64,000 nucleotides of DNA, taken from Terrabacter sp. 28. GTDB lineage: Bacteria > Actinomycetota > Actinomycetes > Actinomycetales > Dermatophilaceae. The translations under genes were made by a program, and so were the position numbers. Under the pieces are notes generated by a model, which made no database searches, was not told the origin of the DNA, and was given only the letters and a program-made list of their open reading frames with translations. Each line of letters begins with the position of its first letter. Position 1 is the first letter of the stretch. The stretch covers positions 261,802-325,801 of the forward strand of contig JYOE01000014.1 of assembly GCA_000955875.1 (NCBI GenBank). Direction: 5' to 3'. Positions 15,605-24,985 of the stretch are shown piece by piece.

Positions 15605-18091
15605 CTACGCGTCGCCCTGGTGGTCACGATATGTCCGACCCGCCTGCAAAAGGGTGGGTCCGCCGGAATTCGCCTCTGGAACAGACCTGGGCAGCGACAC
15701 CGTGAACGTGGAGCCCCGCTCCGGCTCGGACTCGACCGAGACGGTGCCGCCGTGACCCTCGGCGATGGCGCGCACGATCGACAGTCCGAGCCCCGAGCCC
15801 TGGATCGCCCTCTCGTTGGCGGCGCTCGACCGGAAGAACCTCGCGAAGACGCGCTCGTGGTCGGCGGCCGGGATGCCCATGCCGGTGTCGGTGACGACCA
15901 GACGCACCATGGTCGGCTCGTGCTCGTCGGGCCCGAGGTCGAGGCCCACCCGGCCGCCGTCGGGGGTGAACTTCACGGCGTTGGAGAGCAGGTTCGTCAC
16001 CATCCGCTCGAGCGCCACCGGGTCTCCCTCGATCCACAGCGGGCTCTCGGCGACCTCGACACGGCGCTCGAGGTCGCGCTGGGCCGTCACGGTGTCCACC
16101 GACGTCCACGCGCTGCGGACGACGTCGGACAGGTCGCAGCGGCGCAGGTCGAGGTGCAGGCGTCCGGCCTCGATGCGGGAGTTGAGCAGCAGGTCCTCGA
16201 TGAGCGAGAGCAGCCGGCGCCCGTTGCGGTCGACGCGCGAGACGAGCTCGAGCTGCCGGTCGGTCAGCGGTCCGGCGGCTCCGTCCTCGAGCATCTCGGC
16301 GTAGCCGAGCACGCTCGCCAGGGGCGTGCGCAGCTCGTGGCTGACGGTCGAGACGAAGTCCGACTTGGTGCGGTCGAGCGCGGTGAGCTCCTCGACGGCC
16401 TGGCGCTCGCGGTCGAGCGCGACCTGCAGCGCGATCTCGGCCTGACGGCGCCGCGTCACGTCCTCGGCCACGGCGAGGTAGCCGGTGAGGTGGCCGCCCT
16501 CATCGCGGATGCCGCTCATGGTGAGCGACACCGTGCGCCGCGTGCCGTCCTTGCGCACGCACGTCCAGTCGCGCGCCTCCGCAGGAACGCCCTGCTTCAC
16601 GAGGTGGACGAGCACGTCGAAGCCGGGCTCGACCCCCAGCTCGGCGGCGCGCCGGGCGATCTCGTCGGGGTCGTGCAGCAACGGCCAGTCGGGGCGGCCC
16701 ACGACGTCGGACGCGCGCCACCCGAGGACGTTCTCGGCCCCGCGGTTGAAGAGCGTGACGATGCCCTCGAGGTCCATGCCGATGATCGCGGTCGCCGTCG
16801 CCGCCTCGAGCAACGCCTCGACGAAGGTGCGCGCGGCGCGCTCGTCGGTGACGTCGACGCCGGTCTTGACGAGGTGGGTGCGCCGGCCGGCGTCGTCGGT
16901 CAGGTACGCGTTCGTCCACACCAGACGGCGTACGCCCAGGCCCTCCACGTCCCAGTCGTGCTCCTCGGTGAGCGGGCAGTCTCCGCTCGCGATGCCCGCC
17001 ATCGTGGCCGCCACGCGATCCCGGTCGTCGACGGGGAAGACGTCGGCAGCACGGCGTCCGACGATCGCCTCCTCCGAGTCGCCGATGAGCCGGGCCGCCG
17101 TGGCGTTGAGCCGCACGACCGTGCCGGTGGCGTCGACGACGATGATGGCGCTGGCGGCCGTGTCGAGCACGACACCGCTGAGCTCGACCTCGTCACGCAG
17201 CTCGGCGAGGGCGTTACGGCGCTGCGTGGTCGCGACGGCCAGCGACAGCGCCGTGACGGCGGCGGTGGCGAGGAAGGCCTGGGTGAGCGCCCCGACCGTC
17301 TCGGGACGGATGCCGTGGGTGAGGGCCGCCGAGGCGAAGGGCCCCCCGCCGAGGCTCGTCATGACGACGGCGGTCACCCCGACGACGAGCAGCTGCACCG
17401 CGACGGTGCGCTGGCCCAGGCGCAGCGCGCCCCACACGAGCACGGGGATCGGCAGGAAGGCGAGCGGCAGCAGCTGACCCGAGTGGAAGACCCATGCGGT
17501 CAGGCCCACCACCGCCGCCCACTGGACGGCGTCCTCCAGGCCGAGCGGCTGGGGGCGGCGGACCCTCGCGGCGAGGCCGATCGGGGCGAGCACCAGGACC
17601 GCTGCGGCGTGCGAGGCGGTCACGGCCGACATCGTCGCGAGGAACGGGCCGCCCAGACCGATGCGCACCGTCAGTCCGGCCAGCAGCCCGAAGACGAGCG
17701 CCCCCGCGAGGGTGGCCGCGAGCAGCCGCCAGAGGTCCTCCATCGACGCGAGGGTGGGACGGCGGGCGCCGCGCGTGAGCAGACCGTGCACGACGGCCGC
17801 CTCGGCCGCGTTCGCGACCCCGAAGCAGAGGGCGACCACGGGAGGCCGGCCGCCGTAGTAGTTCGCGGCCCCGCTCGAGAGCAGCACCCCGACGAGGAAG
17901 ACGTACGCGCGTCGGTCGCGTCCGGTCGCGAGCAGGAACGACACCGCGAGCCCCGCCGCCGGCCACCAGACCGCGACGGTCGAGCCGGGTGGGGCGAAGC
18001 GCACCGCAGTGACGCCGAGCACGAAGACGCCGACGAGCGAGAGCAGGGCCCAGACCCACCAGTTCCAGCGCGCGGCGAGGCCGCGCATCAC
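15605..18091 (-). CDS. MASE1-PAS-PAS sensor histidine kinase
   Basis: Membrane-bound sensor kinase, 828 aa. The N-terminal ~290 residues hold eight or so hydrophobic segments with a MASE1-like opening (FAPPGSTVAVWWPAAGLA). Two PAS domains follow: the first from about residue 312 (LDTAASAIIVVDATGTVVRL), the second from about 430 (ATATAIIGMDLEGIVTLFN) with a PAC-like segment. HisKA has its His near residue 587 (STVSHELRTPLASVLGY) and HATPase_c shows NLLSNAVKFTPDGG, DTGMGIP and GSGLGLSIVRAI. No cognate response regulator is in the window. Two kinases side by side might feed one regulator elsewhere; the signal is unknown. Confidence 0.9.
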   Translation of the reverse strand: MMRGLAARWNWWVWALLSLVGVFVLGVTAVRFAPPGSTVAVWWPAAGLAVSFLLATGRDRRAYVFLVGVLLSSGAANYYGGRPPVVALCFGVANAAEAAVVHGLLTRGARRPTLASMEDLWRLLAATLAGALVFGLLAGLTVRIGLGGPFLATMSAVTASHAAAVLVLAPIGLAARVRRPQPLGLEDAVQWAAVVGLTAWVFHSGQLLPLAFLPIPVLVWGALRLGQRTVAVQLLVVGVTAVVMTSLGGGPFASAALTHGIRPETVGALTQAFLATAAVTALSLAVATTQRRNALAELRDEVELSGVVLDTAASAIIVVDATGTVVRLNATAARLIGDSEEAIVGRRAADVFPVDDRDRVAATMAGIASGDCPLTEEHDWDVEGLGVRRLVWTNAYLTDDAGRRTHLVKTGVDVTDERAARTFVEALLEAATATAIIGMDLEGIVTLFNRGAENVLGWRASDVVGRPDWPLLHDPDEIARRAAELGVEPGFDVLVHLVKQGVPAEARDWTCVRKDGTRRTVSLTMSGIRDEGGHLTGYLAVAEDVTRRRQAEIALQVALDRERQAVEELTALDRTKSDFVSTVSHELRTPLASVLGYAEMLEDGAAGPLTDRQLELVSRVDRNGRRLLSLIEDLLLNSRIEAGRLHLDLRRCDLSDVVRSAWTSVDTVTAQRDLERRVEVAESPLWIEGDPVALERMVTNLLSNAVKFTPDGGRVGLDLGPDEHEPTMVRLVVTDTGMGIPAADHERVFARFFRSSAANERAIQGSGLGLSIVRAIAEGHGGTVSVESEPERGSTFTVSLPRSVPEANSGGPTLLQAGRTYRDHQGDA

Positions 18092-18232
18092 CCGACGCCC
18101 CCGGTCGGCGCCGACCGCGACCTGCAGCCTGCCGCTGCCCTCTGCGCGGACGTCATTGACCCATGATGTCGCAGAGACCCGGCGAATCCGACAAAACGGA
18201 CGTTCGACGCTCCGTGTCGCCGCGGTGCGGCA

Positions 18233-18646
18233 TTACCAGCCGGACTGCATCACCGGGCGTCGCGGGGCAGGGGTGCGGGTGAGCTGGAGGAAGCCGTGCG
18301 GCAGGTCCTGCCGCTCGATCCCCCGCCGGAGCAGGCCCGTGGTGGCTGCGAGCGCGACGTCCTTGCCCACGAACGTCGGCTCGGTGCACACGAACTCCTG
18401 CCCCTTCCAGCGCACGGTGCACCCGCCGGCGTGCCGCACGTTGCGCGCCCAGTCCGTGCCGCGCCCCCAGGGCAGCGCGATGAGGAAGGTCGTGTCCGTG
18501 GGCACCACCGCGAGCGGGGTCTCGTAGGGGCGACCGCTCTTGCGACCCGTGTGCCGGAGCACCGCCCACAGCGGGAGGAACCGGTGCCCCGCGAGGTGCA
18601 CGGCCACCTTGTTGAACTGCCTCGCGGCTGCAGGAGGTCCCGCCAT
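18233..18646 (-). CDS. Nitroreductase family deazaflavin-dependent oxidoreductase (DUF385/Ddn-like)
   Basis: Small split-barrel protein of 137 aa of the F420/flavin-binding Ddn-like family, recognised by HTGRKSGRPYETPLAVVP and FLIALPWGRGTDWARNV. Members use F420H2 or bind FMN or fatty acids. The start MAGPPAAARQF was chosen over an upstream extension because family similarity begins there. It follows the acyl-CoA dehydrogenase operon after 61 bases on the same strand and may be its last gene. F420-type oxidoreductases elsewhere in the window (53.7 and 58.2 kb) show the organism probably makes F420. Confidence 0.82.
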   Translation of the reverse strand: MAGPPAAARQFNKVAVHLAGHRFLPLWAVLRHTGRKSGRPYETPLAVVPTDTTFLIALPWGRGTDWARNVRHAGGCTVRWKGQEFVCTEPTFVGKDVALAATTGLLRRGIERQDLPHGFLQLTRTPAPRRPVMQSGW

Positions 18647-18707
18647 CGCTCCAGCATGCGCTCGAGTGCGGGACCGGCGGAAGGGGAATCGGCCGGATGC
18701 CGTCAGG

Positions 18708-19876
18708 TCAGCCCAGGTGCCCACGCACCGAGGCGTGCCCCCTGAGCAGGTTGCGCGCGATGGTGCGCCGCTGGATCTCGTCGGTGCCCTCGTAGATGCG
18801 CAGCAGCCGCAGCTCGCGGTACCACCGCTCGACGGGCAGCTCGCGGGTGTAGCCCATGCCGCCGTGCATCTGGAGCACGCGGTCGACGATCTCGTTGGCC
18901 TTGACGCCGCCGAAGAGCTTGGCCATGGACTGCGACTGCCGCGAGTCGAGCCCCTTGTCGACCTGCCAGGCCGCGGTGAGCACGAGCCAGCGCAGCGCCT
19001 CGATCTCGACGGCGGAGTCGGCGACCATCCACTGGATGGCCTGCCGGCTGGCGATCGGCTCGCCGAACGTGACGCGGTTGCGCGCGTGCTCCATGCCCAT
19101 CTCGACGAGGCGTTCGCACGCCCCGAGCGCCCGCGCGGGCAGCATGTAGCGGCCCTTGCCGATCCAGCGCATGGCCAGCTCGAAGCCCTTGCCCTCCTCG
19201 CCGAGGATCGCCGAGTGCGGCACGCGCACGTCCTGGAAGGAGAGGGCGGCCGGGCCCCACTCGCCCATGGTGTCGATCGGCCGGCTCTCCCAGCCGCGGT
19301 CGCGGTCGACGAGGAAGCAGGTCACCCCACCGTCGGCGCCCTTCTCCTTGTCGGTGACGGCGAAGACCATGACGAAGTCGGCCTCGTGCCCGCCGGTGAT
19401 GAAGGTCTTCTCCCCGTTGATGACCCACTCGTCACCCTCGCGCCGCGCGCTCGTGCGGATGGCACGCGCGTCGGACCCGGCGCCCGGCTCGGTGATCGCG
19501 AAGCACGACTTCCGCGTGCCCTCGATGGTCGGCACGAGGTAGCGCTCCTGCTGCTCCTCGGTGGCGCTGAAGAGGATGTTGTCGGCCTCGCCGCCGAACC
19601 TGAACTGGACGAACGAGCGGCCGAGCTCGATCTCGATGAGGGCCGCGACGACGGCCCCCAGTCCCATGCCGCCGTGGCTCTCGGGGGTCTGGATGCCGAA
19701 GAAGCCCGACGCCTTCGCCTTGTCCTGCAACGCCTTCAGCTCGTCGGGGGTGATGCCCCGTTCGTGCCGCCGCTCGCGCTCGAGCACCTGCGGCTCGAGC
19801 GGCATGATCTCCTTGCGCACGAAGGTGCGCACCCAGTCGCGGATCTCGCGCTCCTCGGCGCTGAGGTCGAAGTCCA

Positions 19877-19877
<1 letters not shown>
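18708..19877 (-). CDS. Acyl-CoA dehydrogenase, typical class
   Basis: FAD-dependent acyl-CoA dehydrogenase of 389 aa that introduces a trans-2 double bond into an acyl-CoA. Visible are the FAD/CoA signature CFAITEPGAGSDARAIRT (about residue 128), WVINGEKTFITGG, VTFGEPIASRQAIQWM, QMHGGMGYT, and the C-terminal RIYEGTDEIQRRTIAR containing the Glu expected as catalytic base. The ATG shares its A with the stop of the preceding dehydrogenase gene (TGATG), so translation is coupled. Chain-length preference cannot be told. The operon pairs it with a kinase-linked dehydrogenase, suggesting sequential steps in catabolism of an unusual carboxylic acid. Confidence 0.92.
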
Positions 19878-21091
<1,214 letters not shown>

Positions 21092-21097
21092 GGCGTC

Positions 21098-22162
21098 TCA
21101 GTTCTCCTCGGCCTCGACAGCCCTGAGGCCGGCCACGACGAGAGGGCCGGTGGCCTCCCCGATGCGCGCGAAGCCCGAGCCGACGGTCTGCCCCTGGGTG
21201 TAGCGGTAGTGGATGCCCTCGAGGATCACCGCGAGCTTGAAGTAGGCGAGCCCGAGGTGGAACGACAGGTGCGTCAGGTCGCGCCCGCTCGCGGCGGCAT
21301 ACCTGCGGCGCAGCTCGGGGGCGGTGATGAAACCCGGCGTCCGCGAGACGTCGGAGACGGCGACGCTGTCCATCATGAGCGGCAGCGTCTGGTAGGCCTC
21401 GAGCAGCGCGACGTCGGTGAGCGGGTCGCCGATGGTGGCCATCTCCCAGTCGAGCACGGCCGACACCTCGTCGGCGTCGGTGACGAGGAGGTTGTCGAGA
21501 CGGAAGTCACCGTGGACGATGGCCGGGTCGCCTTGGACCGGAACCGACTCCGCCAGCCGACCGTGCAGCTCGTCGATGCCGGGCAGCTCGCGGCTGCGCG
21601 ACGCATCGAGCTGCTGCTTCCACCGCCGCACCTGCCGCTCGAGGAACCCCTCGGGCCGCCCGAAGTCGCCCAGCCCCACCGAGGCGGGGTCGACGGCGTG
21701 CAGCGCGACGAGCGTGTCGACCATGCGCTCGCTGATCGCGCGCACCCGCTCGTGACCGAGAGGGCCCAGCTGGGCGGCGAAGCGGTAGGGCGTCCCGGCG
21801 ACGCGCTCCATGACGTAGAACGGGGCCCCGATGACGTCGGCGTCGGCGCACACGGCATACGTCGCCGGGACGGGCACGTCGGTGTCGCGCAGGGCGCTGA
21901 TGACCCGGTGCTCGCGGCCCATGTCGTGAGCGGTCGCCAGCACGTGACCGAGCGGCGGGCGCCGCACGATGACGCTGCGGCTCCCGTCGCCGACCTCGTA
22001 AGTGAGGTTGGACTTGCCCCCCGCCACGACGCGTCCGGTCAGCGGGCCGCCGAGCAGTCCTGGCGCGGCAGAACCGAGCCACTCTGCGAGGCGCTCGAGG
22101 GGCAGGCCGGGCGGATCGGTGTCCGGTGTCGCCGGGCGGCGGTGCAGGTCCGGGTCGGTCAC
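21098..22162 (-). CDS. APH-family kinase paired with acyl-CoA dehydrogenase (ACAD11 kinase-domain-like)
   Basis: Phosphotransferase of 354 aa with the aminoglycoside/choline-kinase fold: GGKSNLTYEVGDG near the N-terminus (nucleotide loop), the Brenner motif IVHGDFRLDNLLV with catalytic Asp and Asn, and AVLDWEMATIGDPLTD (metal-binding Asp). Sequence and context match the kinase domain of ACAD11 rather than an antibiotic-resistance enzyme. The GTG at 22160-22162, one base from the stop of the reductase gene, is the chosen start; the frame continues upstream without family support. Proposed role: phosphorylate a hydroxyacyl-CoA for the dehydrogenase encoded immediately downstream. Confidence 0.88.
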   Translation of the reverse strand: MTDPDLHRRPATPDTDPPGLPLERLAEWLGSAAPGLLGGPLTGRVVAGGKSNLTYEVGDGSRSVIVRRPPLGHVLATAHDMGREHRVISALRDTDVPVPATYAVCADADVIGAPFYVMERVAGTPYRFAAQLGPLGHERVRAISERMVDTLVALHAVDPASVGLGDFGRPEGFLERQVRRWKQQLDASRSRELPGIDELHGRLAESVPVQGDPAIVHGDFRLDNLLVTDADEVSAVLDWEMATIGDPLTDVALLEAYQTLPLMMDSVAVSDVSRTPGFITAPELRRRYAAASGRDLTHLSFHLGLAYFKLAVILEGIHYRYTQGQTVGSGFARIGEATGPLVVAGLRAVEAEEN

Positions 22163-22163
22163 A

Positions 22164-22931
22164 TCAGTCCTTCGGGCCGCCGGCGACGTAGACGACCTGA
22201 CCCGAGACGAAGCCGGCTCCTTCGCTGACGAGGAAGGAGGCCGTGGCGGCGATGTCCTCGGGCTGGCCGACCCGGCCGACGGGGATCTCCTTGGCCGCAC
22301 CCTCGAGGAACTGCTCGAAGGTGATGCCCATGCGCTCGGCCGTCTGGCGCGTCATGTCGGTGGCGATGAAACCCGGTGCGATGGCGTTCGCGGTCACGCC
22401 GAACTTGCCGAGCTCGATGGCGAGCGTCTTCGTGAAGCCCTGCAGACCCGCCTTCGCGGCGGAGTAGTTGGCCTGGCCGCGGTTGCCCAGCGCCGACGTC
22501 GAGCTGAGGTTGACGATGCGACCCCACTTGGCGTCGATCATGTGCTTCTGGGCGGCACGGGTCATGAGGAACGAGCCACGCAGGTGGACGTTCATGACGG
22601 AGTCCCAGTCGCCGGTCGTCATCTTGAACAGCATGTTGTCGCGGATGATGCCGGCGTTGTTGACGAGCACCGTCGGCGCGCCGAGCTCGGCGGCGACGCG
22701 GTCGACGGCAGCCTGCACACCCTCCTCGTCGGAGACGTCGACGCCGACGGCGAGGCCCTTCCCGCCGGCCGCCTCGATCTCGGAAACCACTGCAGCACAG
22801 GCGGACTCGTCGAGGTCGAGCACGGCGACGGCGAAGCCGTCCTCCGCGAGGCGCTTGGCGACGGCCGCGCCGATGCCGCGGGCGGCACCCGTCACGATGG
22901 CGGTGCGCTGGGTGGTGGGCTGGTCGGTCAT
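22164..22931 (-). CDS. fabG: FabG-like 3-oxoacyl reductase (short-chain dehydrogenase)
   Basis: NAD(P)H-dependent short-chain dehydrogenase of 255 aa. The cofactor loop TGAARGIG, structural NNAG, catalytic Ser in NLSSTSALGN, and Tyr-x3-Lys in NYSAAKAG are all present, as is the FabG-like end GFVSGQVVYVAGG. In this operon it more likely acts on 3-hydroxyacyl-CoA or 3-oxoacyl-CoA in beta-oxidation than in fatty acid synthesis; the symbol reflects sequence similarity only. Start MTDQPTTQ was chosen because it overlaps the upstream stop by four bases. Confidence 0.88.
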   Translation of the reverse strand: MTDQPTTQRTAIVTGAARGIGAAVAKRLAEDGFAVAVLDLDESACAAVVSEIEAAGGKGLAVGVDVSDEEGVQAAVDRVAAELGAPTVLVNNAGIIRDNMLFKMTTGDWDSVMNVHLRGSFLMTRAAQKHMIDAKWGRIVNLSSTSALGNRGQANYSAAKAGLQGFTKTLAIELGKFGVTANAIAPGFIATDMTRQTAERMGITFEQFLEGAAKEIPVGRVGQPEDIAATASFLVSEGAGFVSGQVVYVAGGPKD

Positions 22932-23746
22932 GCGTTCTCCTGCTGGTGGTCGTGGGAGGGGGTGGTGGGGACGGTGGGGTCCGGGGTGGACGGTTCGAGC
23001 TTCTGCTGGAGCCGGTTCATGCCGGCGAGCCACGCATCTGGGTGGGCGGCTCGCTGCGCGTGGTACTCGCTGACCTCGGGGTGGGGCAGGACGAAGAAGC
23101 CGTCGCCCGAGAGCGCCTGCCAGGCCGCGTCGGCCACGTCGTCGGCGCTCACGACGTCATCCCGGGTGAGCAGGTCACGCAGGGGGCCGGAACCGTCGAG
23201 CATGCGGGTCTGCACGCCCTGCGGGCAGATGGCCTGGACGACGATGCCGCGGTGGCGGTACGTCGCGCTGAGCCACTCGGCGAAGGCGACGGCCGCGTGC
23301 TTGCTCACCGAGTAGGGTGCGTCGCCGAGCATCGTCAGCAGCCCCGCGGCAGAGGCGGTCACGACGAGCCGGCCACCGCCGGCCTCGAGCCAGCGCGGCA
23401 CGAGCAGGCGCGCGGCACGCACGTGGGCCAGGACGTTGGTCTCGAGCGCACGTGCCCACTCGGCATCCGAGGCGTCGAGGCCCTTGAGCGTGCCGACGCC
23501 GGCGTTCGCGAAGAACACGTCGACGCGCCCGAGCCGGTCGTATGCCGTCTCGACGAGGTGGCGCACTCCCGCCTCGGTGGACGTGTCGCCGGCGACGGCG
23601 TGGGCGCCCGTCTCTGCCGCGACCGCGGCGAGCTCGTCGGCGTCGAGGTCGGCCACCACGACGTGCCACCCCTCGTGCGCGAGGCGGGTGGCGATGGCTC
23701 GTCCGATGCCCCGGGCTGCTCCGGTGACGACGGCGGTGTCGGGCAT
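22928..23746 (-). CDS. Short-chain dehydrogenase, first gene of acyl-CoA operon
   Basis: Classical SDR of 272 aa with TGAARGIG at residues 8-15, the FANAGV structural motif, Ser in VTASAAG and Tyr-x3-Lys in PYSVSKHA. Its C-terminal ~40 residues (ending in a Pro/Thr and His-rich tail) extend past the SDR core. GAGGAG is placed five bases before the ATG, the best ribosome site in the operon. It lies directly behind a palindromic operator. Substrate unknown; probably a hydroxyacyl or alcohol intermediate of the same pathway. Confidence 0.85.
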   Translation of the reverse strand: MPDTAVVTGAARGIGRAIATRLAHEGWHVVVADLDADELAAVAAETGAHAVAGDTSTEAGVRHLVETAYDRLGRVDVFFANAGVGTLKGLDASDAEWARALETNVLAHVRAARLLVPRWLEAGGGRLVVTASAAGLLTMLGDAPYSVSKHAAVAFAEWLSATYRHRGIVVQAICPQGVQTRMLDGSGPLRDLLTRDDVVSADDVADAAWQALSGDGFFVLPHPEVSEYHAQRAAHPDAWLAGMNRLQQKLEPSTPDPTVPTTPSHDHQQENA

Positions 23747-23766
23747 GCTGCTCCTCGCGAGTGGAC

Positions 23767-23780
23767 TAAGCGCTTGCTTA
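23767..23780. promoter_or_regulatory. Palindromic operator TAAGCGCTTGCTTA upstream of acyl-CoA operon
   Basis: TAAGC and GCTTA form a perfect inverted repeat around a four-base spacer, 20 bases upstream of the first operon gene. On the operon strand a TTGTCG hexamer lies just upstream, so the operator sits where a repressor would cover the core promoter. The shape resembles TetR-family sites of actinobacterial fatty-acid operons. No tetR gene is beside it. Confidence 0.55.
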
Positions 23781-23857
23781 CCTTGACGACAACAGCCCCT
23801 CCCCGTCAAGTGGCCCACCCCACTCCCCCACCGGTCGAGAGGCCGAGACCAACCGCG

Positions 23858-24865
23858 TCAGGAGGTGACGCGCTGGAGGAACGCGACCGAGCGGTCCAGT
23901 GCCTCGCGTCCCGCCGGCGTGTCGAGGTCGAGCTGGTACTCGTGGCCGAGTCGTGGCTGGTGGTCGTCGGCGAAGAGCAGCGTCTCGTGCTCGACGCCGT
24001 GCGACTCCAGCGACTCCACCAGGCCCAGCGTGTGCGGCAGGAGAGGGTCGCCGTTGCCGGCCGAGACGAAAGCCGGCGGGAAGGCGGGGGTCAGGTTCTG
24101 CGGGATCGAGCCCTGCGTCGTGATCCGCTCGTCGTGACGCTGCGACCCGAGGTACGACCAGATCGCCGTGTCGACGAGCCAGCCGCCCAGCCGCGTCGAC
24201 CCGCGGGCCAGCGTGAAGTCGTAGGCGCCGCAGAAGAGCACGACACCGCGCACCCCGTCCGGCAAGAAGTCGAGGGCGATCCCCACGCCACGCGCGTACG
24301 CCTCGTCGGTGGCGATGAGCGCGACCTGTGCCGCGATCTGGGCTCCTGCGGAGTCCCCCGCGAGCACGATCCGCGTGGTGTCGATGCCGAGCCGGTCGGC
24401 ATGGTCGACGAGGTGGGCGAGAGCGGCCGCCACCTGCCGCACGGGCGTGGGGTAACGGGAACCGGGAGCGATCGAGTAGTCGACGCCGACCGTCGCGAAG
24501 CCCCGGCCCGCGAGCACGCGCAGGTAGTTCGCGACGTCGCCCTTGGAGCCGGAGACGAAGGCCCCGCCGTGCACCCAGACGACCGTCGCCAGCGGCTCGT
24601 CGCGTTCGGGACGGAACACGTCGAGGCGCCCGTCGGGCGACGAGATGTCGTACGCCTCGTCGACGTCCTCCACGAGCCCACCGGGCACGTGTCGCTCGAG
24701 TGCCGAACTGGCACGGGCCGCCCCGCGGTCGAAGATCGCACGGATGGCGAGCGCCGACGGCCAGGGCGTCACCCGCGTCGCGACGGCGAGCAGGCCTGCG
24801 GCAGCCGCCGCGCCCCGCGCGCCGGTCCGGGCCAGGGCGCGCGCCCGGAGCCCGGTGCCGCGCAT
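23858..24865 (-). CDS. Alpha/beta hydrolase, hormone-sensitive-lipase-like esterase
   Basis: Esterase of 335 aa. HGGAF (oxyanion hole, about residue 100), the nucleophile elbow GDSAGA with Ser near residue 172, an Asp in SAGNGDPLLP and His in LGHEYQ make the HSL-family triad. The first ~45 residues contain a hydrophobic Ala-rich stretch with Arg, which may anchor it in the membrane or be a poor signal sequence. It is divergent from the ligase gene and separated by 111 bases from the acyl-CoA operon on the same strand, so it probably has its own promoter. Natural substrate unknown. Confidence 0.85.
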   Translation of the reverse strand: MRGTGLRARALARTGARGAAAAAGLLAVATRVTPWPSALAIRAIFDRGAARASSALERHVPGGLVEDVDEAYDISSPDGRLDVFRPERDEPLATVVWVHGGAFVSGSKGDVANYLRVLAGRGFATVGVDYSIAPGSRYPTPVRQVAAALAHLVDHADRLGIDTTRIVLAGDSAGAQIAAQVALIATDEAYARGVGIALDFLPDGVRGVVLFCGAYDFTLARGSTRLGGWLVDTAIWSYLGSQRHDERITTQGSIPQNLTPAFPPAFVSAGNGDPLLPHTLGLVESLESHGVEHETLLFADDHQPRLGHEYQLDLDTPAGREALDRSVAFLQRVTS

Positions 24866-24878
24866 GGGTCGAATCTAG

Positions 24879-24919
24879 ACCCGCGTCTGCGCGGGTGGCC
24901 TCTCGACGGTCGGGAGGCC
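24879..24919. other. Two consecutive hairpins between divergent esterase and ligase genes
   Basis: A perfect 7-bp stem ACCCGCG/CGCGGGT with a four-base loop is followed at once by GGCCTC/GAGGCC around an 11-base loop. They lie upstream of both gene starts, so they may act in a leader or as operator sites rather than as a terminator. Confidence 0.4.
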
Positions 24920-24985
24920 ACGAACTTTGGCCTGTCGACGCTTGAAGGGGGTTGGGATGTGGGTGGGAACGGGCAGGATCTGGGC

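Noticed and set aside
14258..18166. Very long plus-strand open frame opposite the two sensor kinases
   Set aside because: Mirror frame of well-supported kinases in high-GC DNA; the translation is Arg/Gly/Ala/Asp low complexity with no domain.
21098..22162. Aminoglycoside resistance kinase
   Set aside because: APH fold is real, but operon context with acyl-CoA dehydrogenases points to an ACAD11-like metabolic kinase.
22946..24985. Open frame continuing upstream of the DNA ligase start
   Set aside because: Runs antisense through two genes and only becomes family-like at the ATG at 24986.
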